A stretch of DNA of 64,000 nucleotides from Aphanomyces cochlioides (taxonomy: Eukaryota > Oomycota > Saprolegniomycetes > Saprolegniales > Verrucalvaceae): contig JAHQRK010000016.1 of assembly GCA_019828595.1 (NCBI GenBank), forward strand, positions 496,001 through 560,000. The letters are read 5' to 3'. A program made the translations under genes and the position numbers. Under the pieces are notes generated by a model that saw nothing but the letters and a program-made list of their open reading frames with translations, did not search any database and had not been told where the DNA came from. Positions 31,735-42,523 of this stretch are shown in pieces (the stretch's first letter is position 1; each line of letters begins with the position of its first letter).

Positions 31735-34700
31735 ATGAAGATCCGATGTGTTGTGGCAGTCTTGGCGCCGATTGCGATCTTCGCCACGCCGGAGCTTCAG
31801 AGTGGCTACGATACTCCGCCTCCTGATGATTATGACTACAATTCCTACGACGATGACAGTTCCTACGACGACGACTATGCTCCCCCACCACAGTACGGGT
31901 ACACGACCAAACGCCCAACGTCTCAATACGGAGGCTACAGCCAAACGGATCCACCGGACAACTACGACTCGTCAGACTACGACGACTACTACGCCCCAAC
32001 AACTAGAAGACCAAGTGGCTATGCTCGGCCAACGACCCGCCCTCCTTCCAGTTACAACTACGGCGCACCGGCCTATGACGACTCGTCAGATGACGACTAT
32101 GATCCCTACGCGCGTACAACAAGAAAGCCAAGTGGATATGCCCGTCCAACGACACGGCCTCCTTATGGTTATGACTCACCCGACGACTCATCGTATGACG
32201 ACTATTATGCTCCGACGACCCGCCGTCCATCGTACGGTTACACGACGAAACGTCCTGGGCCAAGGAAGACAACTCCCAAGCCAAAGGCTAAAGCACCTCC
32301 AGGTCAATTCGAGTTCAAGCAGTTTTGGAACACCCAAGCGTACTGCGACGCTGAGCTTGACCTTGTGGAATGCCTCTTGGACTGCAATGTCGTCCAAGAC
32401 TTTGCAACCACCGAGCGAGCTGCGCACTGCGTCGGTCTCTTTATCTCAACTTTGTGCAACAAGGCGACGCCTGTCGAAGGTTATAGCACTGGTCGAGTGA
32501 ATGTGTCGCCTCGATCCTGCAAAGACGACGCGACTGTTGCCGCGTTGTACAAGATCGCAGACGTTCAACGTGCCACCATCGGTGGGGATGCCACTCCAGT
32601 CAACTTGTTCTTGGCTGACAACCCTGACTCGTTCACGCTCGTCAAGAACGCCATTGCGTCCCAAGCTCTCGTGGACTATGGCGATTGCGTGGCTGCCTCT
32701 CTTCTCAACTTTGCCGACACTTGTAATGCCAAGAAGTACCTTGGGGATGAAACGAGCGAGTGCCTCAACTCTATTTTGAAGACGTGTACCAACAATGAAT
32801 GGGAGACATACGACAACCTCGCGGAAAACAACTATCGCATTGAGCTCCCTCTCAGTGAAGTGTTGAGCCAAGGCACAGTGTGGACCGATCCAGAACTCCA
32901 CAACGGCACGTGGACGAATGCGTCGAATGCTACTACGCATCCTCACCATCCATCTGAAGCTGAACTTCTTGGCCGTCTCATCCAAGGCTCCTCAGACATT
33001 TCGACCAAGGCAACCAAAGTCTCGTATACCTCCAGGGGCCATGCAATCAACACTGCTTCACTTGTTGTGCGTCCCAACTTTTATACGGCCATCAACCAAC
33101 GACTCAATCCAAATTACACGACAGTTGTGGAGGGCGATCCGAACCGAGTTCTGCTTTGCTCGTCCGCATTCTTCGGCGGCACATGCCAAAGTTTCACAGT
33201 GGGCGACTACAGCTTTGCCGGTCCTGTGTCAAGCATTTTTGTTCCAGTTGGGTATAAGGTCACTCTCTATTCCATGATCAACCAAGGTGGTCTTAGCTTC
33301 CCGGCAATTCTCAATTTTACAGTGACGATTCCCCCCGTTATCACGATAGTCAGGTCGATTCGCGTCGAAGTTTATAATCCACTCAGTGTCTACTTGAATG
33401 GAAACTTTCTTGGCACCCCGACGACCTTTCCACTTGGTCAATCCAACTTGGATGCTACACTATCGGGTGCCGTCTCGTCCTTATCCATTTTGCCGCCTTA
33501 CTTTGCGACTGTGTATGACCAACCGGACCAACAAGGAACATCCAACTTGTTTTCTATTGCAACGAACCTCGTGGGAACATCATGGGACAACCAAATTGAG
33601 TCCGTTTCGGTTCAAAATGCCGGCGTTTACTTCACGGTATTCCTCGCAACAACACCGTATCCAGTTGGCATCACAAACGCCGCGACTGGGTCCGTTCTTT
33701 CTGGATTGCTTGTGACTCCTGTTATCGGCTACCAAGTGACGTTGTACACTGGATATAACCAGCAAGGAAACTCGCTTGTTGTACAAACCCCAACGACTCT
33801 TCTTGGGACCCCTTTCTTGGGTAATGTCCGATCCATTTCCGTCGAGCCGCTCGTCGCGTACATTTTCGCAGGAAATGGATTTGTGGGCGCTCGACTCGGC
33901 TTTACCACGGGCTCATTCAATATTCTTGCCGCCACGTTGCCAGGCGTAGCATCCCTCACCGTATTACCCTACTACAAAGTCATCCTGTACAGTCAACCCA
34001 ACCAGCAAGGCAACTCTGTGACCATTACATCGAGCACAACGTGGCTTGGAGCCATTTGGACCAACAATGTCAGGTCAATTACAGTCCTTTCGTTGCTCAT
34101 TCCTCTTCCCGCGATTCTGCCAACTGATTCAAATGTTGGCCTCCAAGCAGCCGACCTCATCGACCTTCCTGGGTTTCCTCTTTCAGATCTTGCGTTCCAT
34201 TTCCCGGCCCAAGTTTATGATCCAGTCTCAAGAAAATGGTCACCCAAGACATACGCTGCTGGCAATTCATCGCAATTTCCGGGCGGTACTCCATATGATC
34301 CGATCACGCCACCAGAAGGCATCCGAGACACTTGTGAACATTTCTACACGCTGTCGCTCATTGCATTCTTTGCCGGAGTGGACACGGGAGACTACTGCTA
34401 CTCGATCGACAAGTACACGGTGGAGTTTGTGGAGTCTGGCCAAGTCCAAGACCTCAGCTACACCCCAGTCATACCTACGGGCAACAATTGTTCAAATCCA
34501 ACCAAGTTTGTTGACTTTGGTCTGACAACCGACATTGCCAATGCTGCAATCGCAATATTCAACACAGCAAATTTACCAAACGCTACGTTGATCAATGCTT
34601 CCAACACACTCCTCACCGCCCAAGCTTGGCTCCTTGCCTCCAACTCGCCCAACGAGTGCGCACCTGCTTACACAGTCAGCTGGCCAGATCCGTCCTACTG

Positions 34701-35550
34701 CCCTCGCCACCTCGCTCGATTCCGCATGCACACGCGTTGCTGTCGGTCGTTCGCCAATGTCTTGGAGCAACAAAATGCCAAAGCCAAGAAGAAGATTGAT
34801 GTCAAACGTGGCCAATATAGCCCAAGCCTCCCTGCCGAATGTCCCGGTGATGCTGACATTGAGTACACTACTATCATTTACTCGGAGAGCGACAAAGGAG
34901 ATCTCACTCCTGATGCTGAGGCTGAAGCTCCCCTTGTCTACAACCGTGAGGGTTTCATCAACAAGATTCTCCATCAGCATGCCATTGTCGCCGGCGCTGC
35001 TCTCAACCTCACAACTACACAATATTCCTCTTTCATTGCTGCTCTCAACTTTTTCAACTGCGACGAATCTATCCTAGCCACAGTCCGATGGCTTCGCTTC
35101 AAATGGGATGCTGCTGCCAAGGCTGCATGGCTTGCTCACTTTGGTCCCAGACCCCCTCGACCCACCCATTCGTCATACCTTGACCAGAACGACTGGTGTG
35201 AAAATGCATTCACATCGGTGTCTATCAACTGGGGACGCATCATCCCATTGGAGCCAAATCCAGACACTTGCTACAACCCATCGTGCTTGGCGTCGCGCTA
35301 CATCGACTGCTCCGAGAAGGCGATCAGCACCCCGAGCTATACGTATCATGCTCACAATCGGTACATTCCGCCTTATCAATCCACCTACCGAAGTCTTGTC
35401 GCCGTCGAAGACACGCCAACCAACTGGGTGCTTCTCAGTACTGGTGGCTTTGCTGCTGGTTTCGCAGTCGTTGCATTAGCCCAATTTGTTCTCAAACATG
35501 TCAGCGGTCGTTCTAGTGTCAATGCGGTGCTATACCACGAGATGATGTAA
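31735..35550 (+). CDS. Large secreted, membrane-anchored protein with four beta/gamma-crystallin-like repeats
   Basis: Intronless, 1271 residues from the ATG at 31735. Signal peptide about 1-17 (MKIRCVVAVLAPIAIFA). Residues ~18-190 are a low-complexity Tyr/Asp/Pro/Thr region with repeats such as YAPTTRRPSGYARPTTRPP. Residues ~191-360 form a Cys-containing domain (FWNTQAYCDAELDLVECLLDC). Residues ~465-788 hold four tandem units of about 80 residues, each with two Greek-key-like motifs of the form VTLYxxxNQQGNS followed by NNVRSIxV. Residues ~800-1225 are a second Cys-containing domain (CPRHLARFRMHTRCCRSF). A transmembrane helix near 1231-1253 (VLLSTGGFAAGFAVVALAQF) precedes a short tail. The topology suggests a type I cell-surface protein. 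The crystallin assignment is by motif only, and function is unknown. Truncated paralogues lie at 30.4, 55.3, 62.8 and 63.1 kb. Confidence 0.8.
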   Translation: MKIRCVVAVLAPIAIFATPELQSGYDTPPPDDYDYNSYDDDSSYDDDYAPPPQYGYTTKRPTSQYGGYSQTDPPDNYDSSDYDDYYAPTTRRPSGYARPTTRPPSSYNYGAPAYDDSSDDDYDPYARTTRKPSGYARPTTRPPYGYDSPDDSSYDDYYAPTTRRPSYGYTTKRPGPRKTTPKPKAKAPPGQFEFKQFWNTQAYCDAELDLVECLLDCNVVQDFATTERAAHCVGLFISTLCNKATPVEGYSTGRVNVSPRSCKDDATVAALYKIADVQRATIGGDATPVNLFLADNPDSFTLVKNAIASQALVDYGDCVAASLLNFADTCNAKKYLGDETSECLNSILKTCTNNEWETYDNLAENNYRIELPLSEVLSQGTVWTDPELHNGTWTNASNATTHPHHPSEAELLGRLIQGSSDISTKATKVSYTSRGHAINTASLVVRPNFYTAINQRLNPNYTTVVEGDPNRVLLCSSAFFGGTCQSFTVGDYSFAGPVSSIFVPVGYKVTLYSMINQGGLSFPAILNFTVTIPPVITIVRSIRVEVYNPLSVYLNGNFLGTPTTFPLGQSNLDATLSGAVSSLSILPPYFATVYDQPDQQGTSNLFSIATNLVGTSWDNQIESVSVQNAGVYFTVFLATTPYPVGITNAATGSVLSGLLVTPVIGYQVTLYTGYNQQGNSLVVQTPTTLLGTPFLGNVRSISVEPLVAYIFAGNGFVGARLGFTTGSFNILAATLPGVASLTVLPYYKVILYSQPNQQGNSVTITSSTTWLGAIWTNNVRSITVLSLLIPLPAILPTDSNVGLQAADLIDLPGFPLSDLAFHFPAQVYDPVSRKWSPKTYAAGNSSQFPGGTPYDPITPPEGIRDTCEHFYTLSLIAFFAGVDTGDYCYSIDKYTVEFVESGQVQDLSYTPVIPTGNNCSNPTKFVDFGLTTDIANAAIAIFNTANLPNATLINASNTLLTAQAWLLASNSPNECAPAYTVSWPDPSYCPRHLARFRMHTRCCRSFANVLEQQNAKAKKKIDVKRGQYSPSLPAECPGDADIEYTTIIYSESDKGDLTPDAEAEAPLVYNREGFINKILHQHAIVAGAALNLTTTQYSSFIAALNFFNCDESILATVRWLRFKWDAAAKAAWLAHFGPRPPRPTHSSYLDQNDWCENAFTSVSINWGRIIPLEPNPDTCYNPSCLASRYIDCSEKAISTPSYTYHAHNRYIPPYQSTYRSLVAVEDTPTNWVLLSTGGFAAGFAVVALAQFVLKHVSGRSSVNAVLYHEMM

Positions 35551-35664
35551 TCCGACGGCTCGTCTGCAGATAGTCTCAGTTGTTTTGCTGGAGTGGCTTT
35601 TATATTTTCCTTTGAATGCATTTGGTTCTGCCTTCTCTAGTTTTTCGAGTAAGGAAGGTGGCTC

Positions 35665-35985
35665 CTATCGGTGAGAAGGAGCACAGCAGTGCCCAACACT
35701 CGATTCACTCGATTCCCAGCATTTCAGTTCGCAGTCGATCAATGATTGCACCTTCTGCCAGCCAAAACTATTACCGAAAGACCTTGTGGGTAAAAATGTG
35801 TGCTTTGACGACTTGAAAACCCAGGATGACATTGCGTCGACATTCATTGCACGGTTCGAATCCTTCGCTCTCAGCACTTCTAAATCGCTTGAGATATCCA
35901 CCAATTTCTTTGGTTGCTGCCTTTCATGAACAATTGTTACTTGTCTGAGCTTCATTTCGCCGCGTAGTACGCTAATAGTCGCCAT
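35665..35985 (-). CDS. Possible small protein just downstream of the ankyrin gene
   Basis: A 106-codon frame with an ATG (MATISVLRGEMKLRQV) that begins about 10 bp after the ankyrin stop codon on the same strand. No domain was recognised and composition is only mildly coding-like. It could be a separate short gene, or chance. Confidence 0.25.
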   Translation of the reverse strand: MATISVLRGEMKLRQVTIVHERQQPKKLVDISSDLEVLRAKDSNRAMNVDAMSSWVFKSSKHTFLPTRSFGNSFGWQKVQSLIDCELKCWESSESSVGHCCAPSHR

Positions 35986-35995
35986 TCTCTGTAGG

Positions 35996-37891
35996 CTAGA
36001 TCCCTGTGAAGCATTCGTCGTCGTTGAAAACTTGATCCATCATCCCAAGTCCGACTGGGGTCTTTACTTGTCGAAGTAGTTCCTGCCGTTGCATCTCAAC
36101 AAAATGAGGTGCTAAGATCGGCTTCATGTGCTTCGTGTGTTTGACAATTGGAACGCAAAGGTCCTGCCATGGGTTGAATGAACAAGAGCATTGCTCACCG
36201 AAATGCTTGAGAATGCTAGTTGATACTTCGTGCAGTTGTACCGGACTGAGCTGCTTGACGCACAAGTTCCACAGCCATGCCACAGCGTAGCATGCCAAAT
36301 CCCCCGTCGCTTCGTAGGTCGCATTGATCAAACACTTGTCCGGCACAGTCCGTTGTCGTCTTGTGATGGCATCAAGAACAGCAACGTATCCAAGCCTTGC
36401 TGCGGAAACAAAAGTTTCTGAAATGTCAGCTTCGGGATATCGATCCAGCAACCACTCAACTCCCGCCAACACATTCCAATCCACCAATTCCATGAGAAGT
36501 GACGTCGGGTCATCAACCTCGTAGCCATTTTGATACAGGAACGTGGCTACATCGGTCTGACCATTTTCAATGGCTTCAATAAGGATGAACCCATCACGTT
36601 CTTCATATCCATTGGTGTTGAGAAATCGGACGACATCCAAATGACCGCTCCTAGCTGCTTCTGCCATCGCCGATTCAATATTACATCCTTCAAGTCGATG
36701 CAAGTAGAGAAATTTCACAACTTCCAAATGTCCATTTCGAGCAGCTTCGTTCATGGCAGCAGTGGTGTATCCACCCAAGCCGTTTTCATAGAGGTAGCGG
36801 ACCAAATCCAAATGACCACGAGCAGCCGCTGTCTCCATCACATCGAGTGGTAAAGAGATGTCGGGGTGCAAGTTATGCAGAAAGGCAAGCAAGTCCACAT
36901 TGTTGTTTTTCGCTGCGACGGAAAAGTTCATTGCAGAGAACTTGACGCCATGAGCATTTAAGGCACAGGCAACGGCTACTGTCGCTGGCTGCAACATGTC
37001 CAAAGGACAGTCGATACTTGAGAGGTATTCAATCACTTCGACACTTGCGACAGAGACCAGCTTCGTCAGCTCTCCAGCTCGTCCATGTTCCTCGACGAAA
37101 CATTTCAAATCATCCACGCGGCCTTTGTTCAACGCAGATATCCACATGCCATTATCCACAAGAGGATCTCGATTTGTTTCGTGCCAACGGTCCATCGTCC
37201 AAGTTGTAAGTCGTCGTCCAACCAACATTTGAGCCACAGGTAAGTCACAGAAGATCATGATGGCGTCACCAGCTTGCGTCGAGCACCCTTCTTGCCGATG
37301 CTCGAGAAGGAATCGAATCACTTCGAGATGGCGACCGTAGCTAGCTCCTTCTAGAGTATGAGCCGTGAACGCTTCAGGTCTGTGGACGTGCAAGTACTTG
37401 ATAACATTGAGGTGGCCATAGCGGGCTGCTATATTCGTGGCGTAGTCGCTGGATTCCCCCAAACCAAGTTGTACAAATTGGTTGATCAAATCCAAGTTAC
37501 CGATTCCAGCAGCAGCGTCAAGCAATGTTGTCTTGCGGACTTCAAGTTGAGTTCTGCACGAGTCGATTCGCTCCGTCTCGTCATCAAGGTATCGATCTCT
37601 CATCGTCAAGAGGAGCTGGACAATCGCCAAACGATTGTGCTTTGTAGCACACCGCAGGGCATCTCGCGTGACTAAATCCGGTCGGCATTCGATAATACGT
37701 TTGGCTGCAGTCAAATCGCCTTCGAAAATCGCAAAATGCAATGGTAAACGCGTGTCGATATGTTGATCATGGAGACAGAGTTGGTCGATGTCGAGTCTGT
37801 TGTTGTAGAGGAGATCCGCCCGGCGAAACGTACTTGGAAACGTATACTCTTGGACACCGTAGCCTTGAAAAACCAGGAGACACGAGACCAT
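35996..37891 (-). pseudogene. Ankyrin-repeat protein, 3' part, split from its 5' end by a retrotransposon
   Basis: 630 codons of a typical oomycete ankyrin protein, with repeats such as VMETAAARGHLDLVRYLYENG, MNEAARNGHLEVVKFLYLH and MAEAARSGHLDVVRFLNTNG. The frame is intact. Reading upstream it runs into the LTR at 37892, so the annotated-looking N terminus MHSSYAFF is retrotransposon sequence, not the gene. The true first 41 codons are found beyond the element at 42399-42523, and the reading frame continues exactly across the ACCAT target duplication. Ankyrin repeats mediate protein binding; no other domain is present. The allele is disrupted, although an unoccupied allele could be functional. 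Confidence 0.85.
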
Positions 37892-38104
37892 TATCATGGT
37901 TTGGCTTGCTACCACCAAGGGAACAGCAGGCAGAGGAGGGACTGCACATGAGGAATGCAGATGGGGATTGCATATGAAGAATGCGTATGAAGAATGCATA
38001 TGAAGAACAGCTAAGTAGTGGACAGGACGTAGCTTAGAGTGAACCTAATCCATTATTCAATTTACCAAAAGCCCGATTCACTCAACAACCGTGAAGACAC
38101 GGCA
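37892..38104 (+). repeat. 5' LTR (213 bp)
   Basis: Starts TATCATGG, where the 3' LTR starts TGTCATGG (one mutated terminal base), and ends ACACGGCA. It contains fewer copies of a ~13-bp GCATATGAAGAAT repeat than its partner. Confidence 0.88.
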
Positions 38105-38204
38105 TTTTGATTAATCAAATTTAAAGTGTCAACGCGTGAAGAATGAGTTCAAGTGTCAAGACATTAAGGTTTACCAAGACCCGCGAAGGAGGGGGAAGAC
38201 GTCC

Positions 38205-39081
38205 ATGGAGGCCCCAGTACTCACTCAACGCGGATGGGAAGGATTTTTACGATGGAGAATGAGACTCGACGATCTACGAGTTTGGAATCAATACGAATGG
38301 GTCAACGACGTACATATGGAACGATTTCACGATGATGTCAAGTCCTTGCTACTCCGCACGGATCATTTACGTTACGTCGCGGCTGTCGAGGCGCACGTGG
38401 AGGATGAAAACAACCCTCCACCACTTGGAGAAAGAGTACGTGTAGGGCTCGAAGCTCTCACAAGAGCCTTTTGTCCGCGAGGAACGCGCCAACTATTACG
38501 GGATCGCTTGCGAAATCTATCAAAAGGAAAAAAAGTCAGTCGTGGAATTTATATACGAGTTCATGGAATACACCTTCATGTTCGATATCCTACAAGAAGG
38601 GGAAAATGAACCGTTGGTCCCACAAGAAATACACGATTTCTACGTGGAATCAATGGATCAGGAATTGTTGTGCCTCCATCGAGACAGATTTGGTACAACC
38701 AACTTTGATGGACTACAACAACTGGAGGCATCTTTCATTGATTGTGAGGCATCATTAGCATTCAAGAACAATATCTCCGCAACCGATTCGGGAAGTCTAA
38801 AGGCCACGACTCACAACGGGTGGACAGAGACAACACACAAACTAAACCGCAACATCAAAAGCGGGAACAAACGTGGCAACAAAGAGTCTAAACCGGGAGG
38901 ATGGACGGAAAAGTTTTGTCGATTCTGCAACGAGCAAGGATCAACCGCTGCAAGAAATCATAACATCAAGGAATGCAACAGGCCAGACAATCCAAAGAAC
39001 ATGAAGGCCAAAGATCATAAGATTGCTACATTGGAGGCGCAACTTAAACAACTCAAGGACAAGACACAAACCAATTCGTGA
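38205..39081 (+). pseudogene. gag-like ORF of the gypsy element, frameshifted
   Basis: The first ATG gives MEAPVLTQRGWEGFLRW and a capsid-like helical region to about 38535. The frame then changes within an A7 run at about 38530-38537 and continues EFIYEFMEYTFMFD to 39081. Near the end is a zinc-knuckle-like C-x2-C...H...C (FCRFCNEQ). The A7 slip could be a mutation or a programmed shift; nothing distinguishes them here. Confidence 0.7.
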
Positions 39082-39137
39082 CTTGAGAGCAGTGCAGTAT
39101 TGGAATTTGGAAGTGACAGCGAAGAGGCCCAGGCGAA

Positions 39138-42130
39138 ATGATTGCAATGGCCAGTGCTACAACCAATACGGCCACTCCGCAATTGAAAATGGTGATAGAC
39201 GTGAAATTGGTGAACTACAATAACCAAGTCGTGCGAGGACTATTGGATTCGGGTTGTACCAAGACGGCAATCAATTCCAAATGGGCGCCGAAGGTGCAAA
39301 TGGTCACATCAACCACTACACGTTATATCAACGCTGATGGAAAATTCTGGCAAACCAAAGGCAGGGTGGACATGGCGTTGCAATTATTGGACTTCTCCGC
39401 GACCCGCACGTGTTATCAAGCATGCAATGTTGCTGATGATCTGTTGCACGATATTATCTTTGGATTGGACTTTCTGTCGGCCCAAGGGATGGTGTTAGAC
39501 TTCAAGAATCATACCATTGAATGGGAAGGAATCTCGTTACCTATGGGAACCATGCCATGCACAACAGAACATGTAGCCAGTGCTGGAGATGGTAGTGATT
39601 ACTCGAAGCCACAGCTGGACGAAATGGTTCCTAGTCATCTAGAGCAACATCAGAAGGCGGAGCTTCGGAGTCTACTCGAGCAATGTCGACAAGCATTTGA
39701 CGGATCAATTGGCAACCTTGCTATGGATCCCTACGTCATACCAATGAAAGCTGACGTGAAACCAGTGGCACTGAGAGCTTACCCCATACCTCAAATTCAC
39801 TTGGCAGCAACAAAAGCAGAAGTGAAACGACTTGTCGATTTGGGAGTTCTTGAGCCTTGCAACAATTCGCCATGGGCAGCACCTACGTTCATCGTACCAA
39901 AGAAGTCGGGAGCTGTCAGATTGGTATCGGATTTCCGAAAACTGAACAGAATGGTGTCTCGATGCCCGTTTCCCTTGCCAAAAATCCCAGATATGATGCG
40001 CACCATGGAACGCATGCCATATCGCACAGCATTCGAATTGATCATGGGATACTACGCAAGAGTATTAGACGTGGCAAGCCGGGACTGCACCGCAATCATC
40101 TTACCTTTCGGAAAATATCGATACTGTCGGCTGCCCATGGGAATTGCCTGTGCACCCGATGAATTCCAGGCCGCTATGTCATGCCTTTTTGGTGATCTGG
40201 AGTTGGTTTACATTTACCTGGACGATTTGTTGGTTGTGTCAGCATCTTCGGACGAGCACATCAAACACTTGAAAGTCGTGATGCAGAGAATGATCGAAGG
40301 AGGAGTCGTGGCCCACTGGCAGAAGTCTAAGTTGTGCGCGAAAGAAATAGACTACCTTGGATTCGTGCTCACTGAGGACGGCATTCGACCACAAGAAAGC
40401 AAAGTGGCGGCGATACTCGATCTGCAGCCCCCGTCAAATCGCAAACAAGTGCGACAGCTCGTTGGAATGGTGAACTACTACAGAGACTTGTGGCCGAGAC
40501 GCGCCCACATCATGGCGCCGCTGACAGCTTTGACGTCAGAGAAGCAACCGTTTGTTTGGAGCCAGGAAGCCGCCGACGCCTTCGAGAAGGTCAAAGTAAT
40601 GGTCGCGCAATGGACAATCCTCTCTTACCCCGACTTCAACGCTCCCTTTGACATCCACACGGACGCTTCACTACACCAAATGGGAGCGGTCCTTTCCCAA
40701 AATAGCAAACCGATTGCCTTCTGGTCGCGCAAACTGAATGATGCACTACAGCGATATCCTGCAAACAAGTGTGAATTATTGGCGATCAAAGAGTTTTTGA
40801 AGGAGTATCGCAACGTGGTGTGGGGGCGTGAGCTTACGTTTTACACGGACCGTTTGAACTTTGTTTCGGAGACTTTCAATGACCCTTTACAGCTTCGATG
40901 GCGCATGGAAATCGAAGAATTCGCGCCAAATCTCATTTACATCAAAGGTAGCAACAATGTCGTGGCCGACGCGCTAAGCAGGCAACCAACCAACTCAGCG
41001 ACGGTGGAAACTGTAGCGGGGCTCTTCGAGACGGACAACCTTTTCAACTTGGACTTGCACACAATTGGCAAGGCACAAGAAGCCGATGTCACTCTCGCAA
41101 GCTCAGACACTCGGGAAATTAGTGGCGCCACACTCAAAGTAAATGCCAAAGGCCAGATCTTGGTGCCGCGCGAGCTTCAGCGTGCCATTATTGAAACATA
41201 TCACGAGTGGCTTATACATCCAGGAGCGGTGGTGCCAGCAGGAACCATACGCAAGACCTTTGCATGGAATGGTATGGATAGCGACGTTCGGCGCATCGTT
41301 AAAGCATGCGTGTTGTGCACAGCCAAGAAGTCGACAGCAAACAAGAAGTATGGCAAGCTACCGTACAAGACTCTCGAAGTCACACCTTGGTTTGAAATCG
41401 CCGTGGATTGCATTGGTCCTTTTGGAAAACATGGTTTCAAAGCAATCACTATCATAGACACATGCACCCGCTTGCTTGAAATGGCGTCGATCTCAACATG
41501 TGATTCACTGCAGACAGCTCGAGCCTTGGACACCTTGTAGTTCTGTCGTTACCCCTGACCGGTACAATGTGTTTTCGACCAAGGGTCCGAATTCAAGAAG
41601 GAATTTTTGGACCTGCTTGACAGTTAAGGCGTTCAACCAAAGCCAATTACTTCCAAGAATCCGGCTTCAAATGCGATTATTGAACGTATCCATCTCGTCA
41701 TCGGAGACAAAATGCGCACGAAGGACATTAAAACGGAGTCCGAATGGAAGCAATTTTGCAGCAATGTGGTCTTTGCACTCGTGCTTCGGTTCATACAACG
41801 ACCATGGCTACTCCTGGGGAAGCTGCCTTCGGGCGGCAAATGCTATTCAACTTGCAACACGTGACTGACTGGGCTGCCGCTCATCAACGCAACCTTCGTC
41901 GTCTTCGTCTCGACAACGCACGCGAAAATGCTACACGACTTGCCCATGACTACATGCCTGGCGACAAGGTCCGAATTCATTTTGCAAATGATGGACCTCG
42001 CTCAAAGATGCTACCTGCATCAATTGGACCCTTTGAGGTTATCGCAACCCGACCAAATGGAACGGTGGTAATTGACCGCGGGAAGTTCGCCGAAACCATC
42101 AGTGTCCGCCGCCTTCTCCCTGCCAACTAA
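39138..42130 (+). pseudogene. pol polyprotein of the gypsy element, with in-frame stops and a frameshift
   Basis: Open for 800 codons to 41540. Retropepsin motif GLLDSGCTKTAI at residues ~33-44. Reverse transcriptase includes VRLVSDFRKLN and the active site YIYLDDLLV. RNase H (IHTDASLHQMGAVLS) follows, then an integrase zinc-binding and core start (VDCIGPFGKHG). Three stops then interrupt the same frame within about 90 bp (TAG at 41538, TGA at about 41554, TAA at about 41625), and a frameshift follows near 41765. The C terminus continues in another frame to 42130. Domain order PR-RT-RH-IN identifies Ty3/gypsy. Confidence 0.88.
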
Positions 42131-42144
42131 CACCATGGGGGGAA

Positions 42145-42398
42145 TGTCATGGTTTGGCTTGCTACCACCAAGGGAACAGCAGGCAGAGGAGGGACTGCAC
42201 ATGAGGAATGCAGATGGGGATTGCATATGAAGAACTTGCATATGAAGAATGCGTATGAAGAATGCATATGAAGAATGCATATGAAGAATGCATATGAAGA
42301 ACAGCTAAGTAGTGGACAGGACGTAGCTTAGAGTGAACCTAATCCATTATTCAATTTACCAAAAGCCCGATTCACTCAACAACCGTGAAGACACGGCA
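42145..42398 (+). repeat. 3' LTR (254 bp)
   Basis: Begins TGTCATGG and ends GGCA (TG...CA). It is almost identical to the 5' LTR except for expansion of the GCATATGAAGAAT tandem block at about 42222-42300. Confidence 0.9.
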
Positions 42399-42523
42399 AC
42401 CATGTGCTTGGCTTCGGCAAATCGATGTCGGATATCGAGAAAGACGCCAAATTGGAACTGAGTGATGAGCAAGAGGAGGGGCTGCTCGGTCAACACGGAT
42501 GCGAACAACCTCGACGTCTCCAT
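42399..42523 (-). pseudogene. Ankyrin-repeat gene, displaced 5' exon
   Basis: ATG at 42521-42523 opens METSRLFASVLTEQP and a hydrophobic/aromatic N-terminal block (QFQFGVFLDIRHRF) typical of oomycete ankyrin proteins. After 41 codons it reaches the target duplication and the retrotransposon. Its frame continues at 37886 in the 3' part. Confidence 0.8.

Larger units (their letters stand above)
37892..42398 (+). mobile_element. Ty3/gypsy LTR retrotransposon inserted in an ankyrin gene
   Basis: The element is bounded by LTRs at 37892-38104 and 42145-42398 and flanked by a perfect 5-bp target duplication, ACCAT (37887-37891 and 42399-42403). It carries a gag-like ORF and a pol with protease, reverse transcriptase, RNase H and integrase on the plus strand, opposite to the host gene. 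A purine-rich GGGGGGAA tract precedes the 3' LTR. Multiple nonsense and frameshift changes make it non-autonomous. Confidence 0.9.

Noticed and set aside
31748..32500. 250-codon Thr-rich overlapping ORF
   Set aside because: Out-of-frame shadow of the Tyr/Asp/Pro/Thr repeats in the crystallin-repeat gene.
37892..37999. N-terminal extension MHSSYAFF... of the ankyrin protein
   Set aside because: It is LTR sequence, present also at 42145-42280; the true 5' exon lies past the element.
38105..38130. Primer-binding site of the gypsy element
   Set aside because: The sequence after the 5' LTR does not match a tRNA 3' end that I can recognise.
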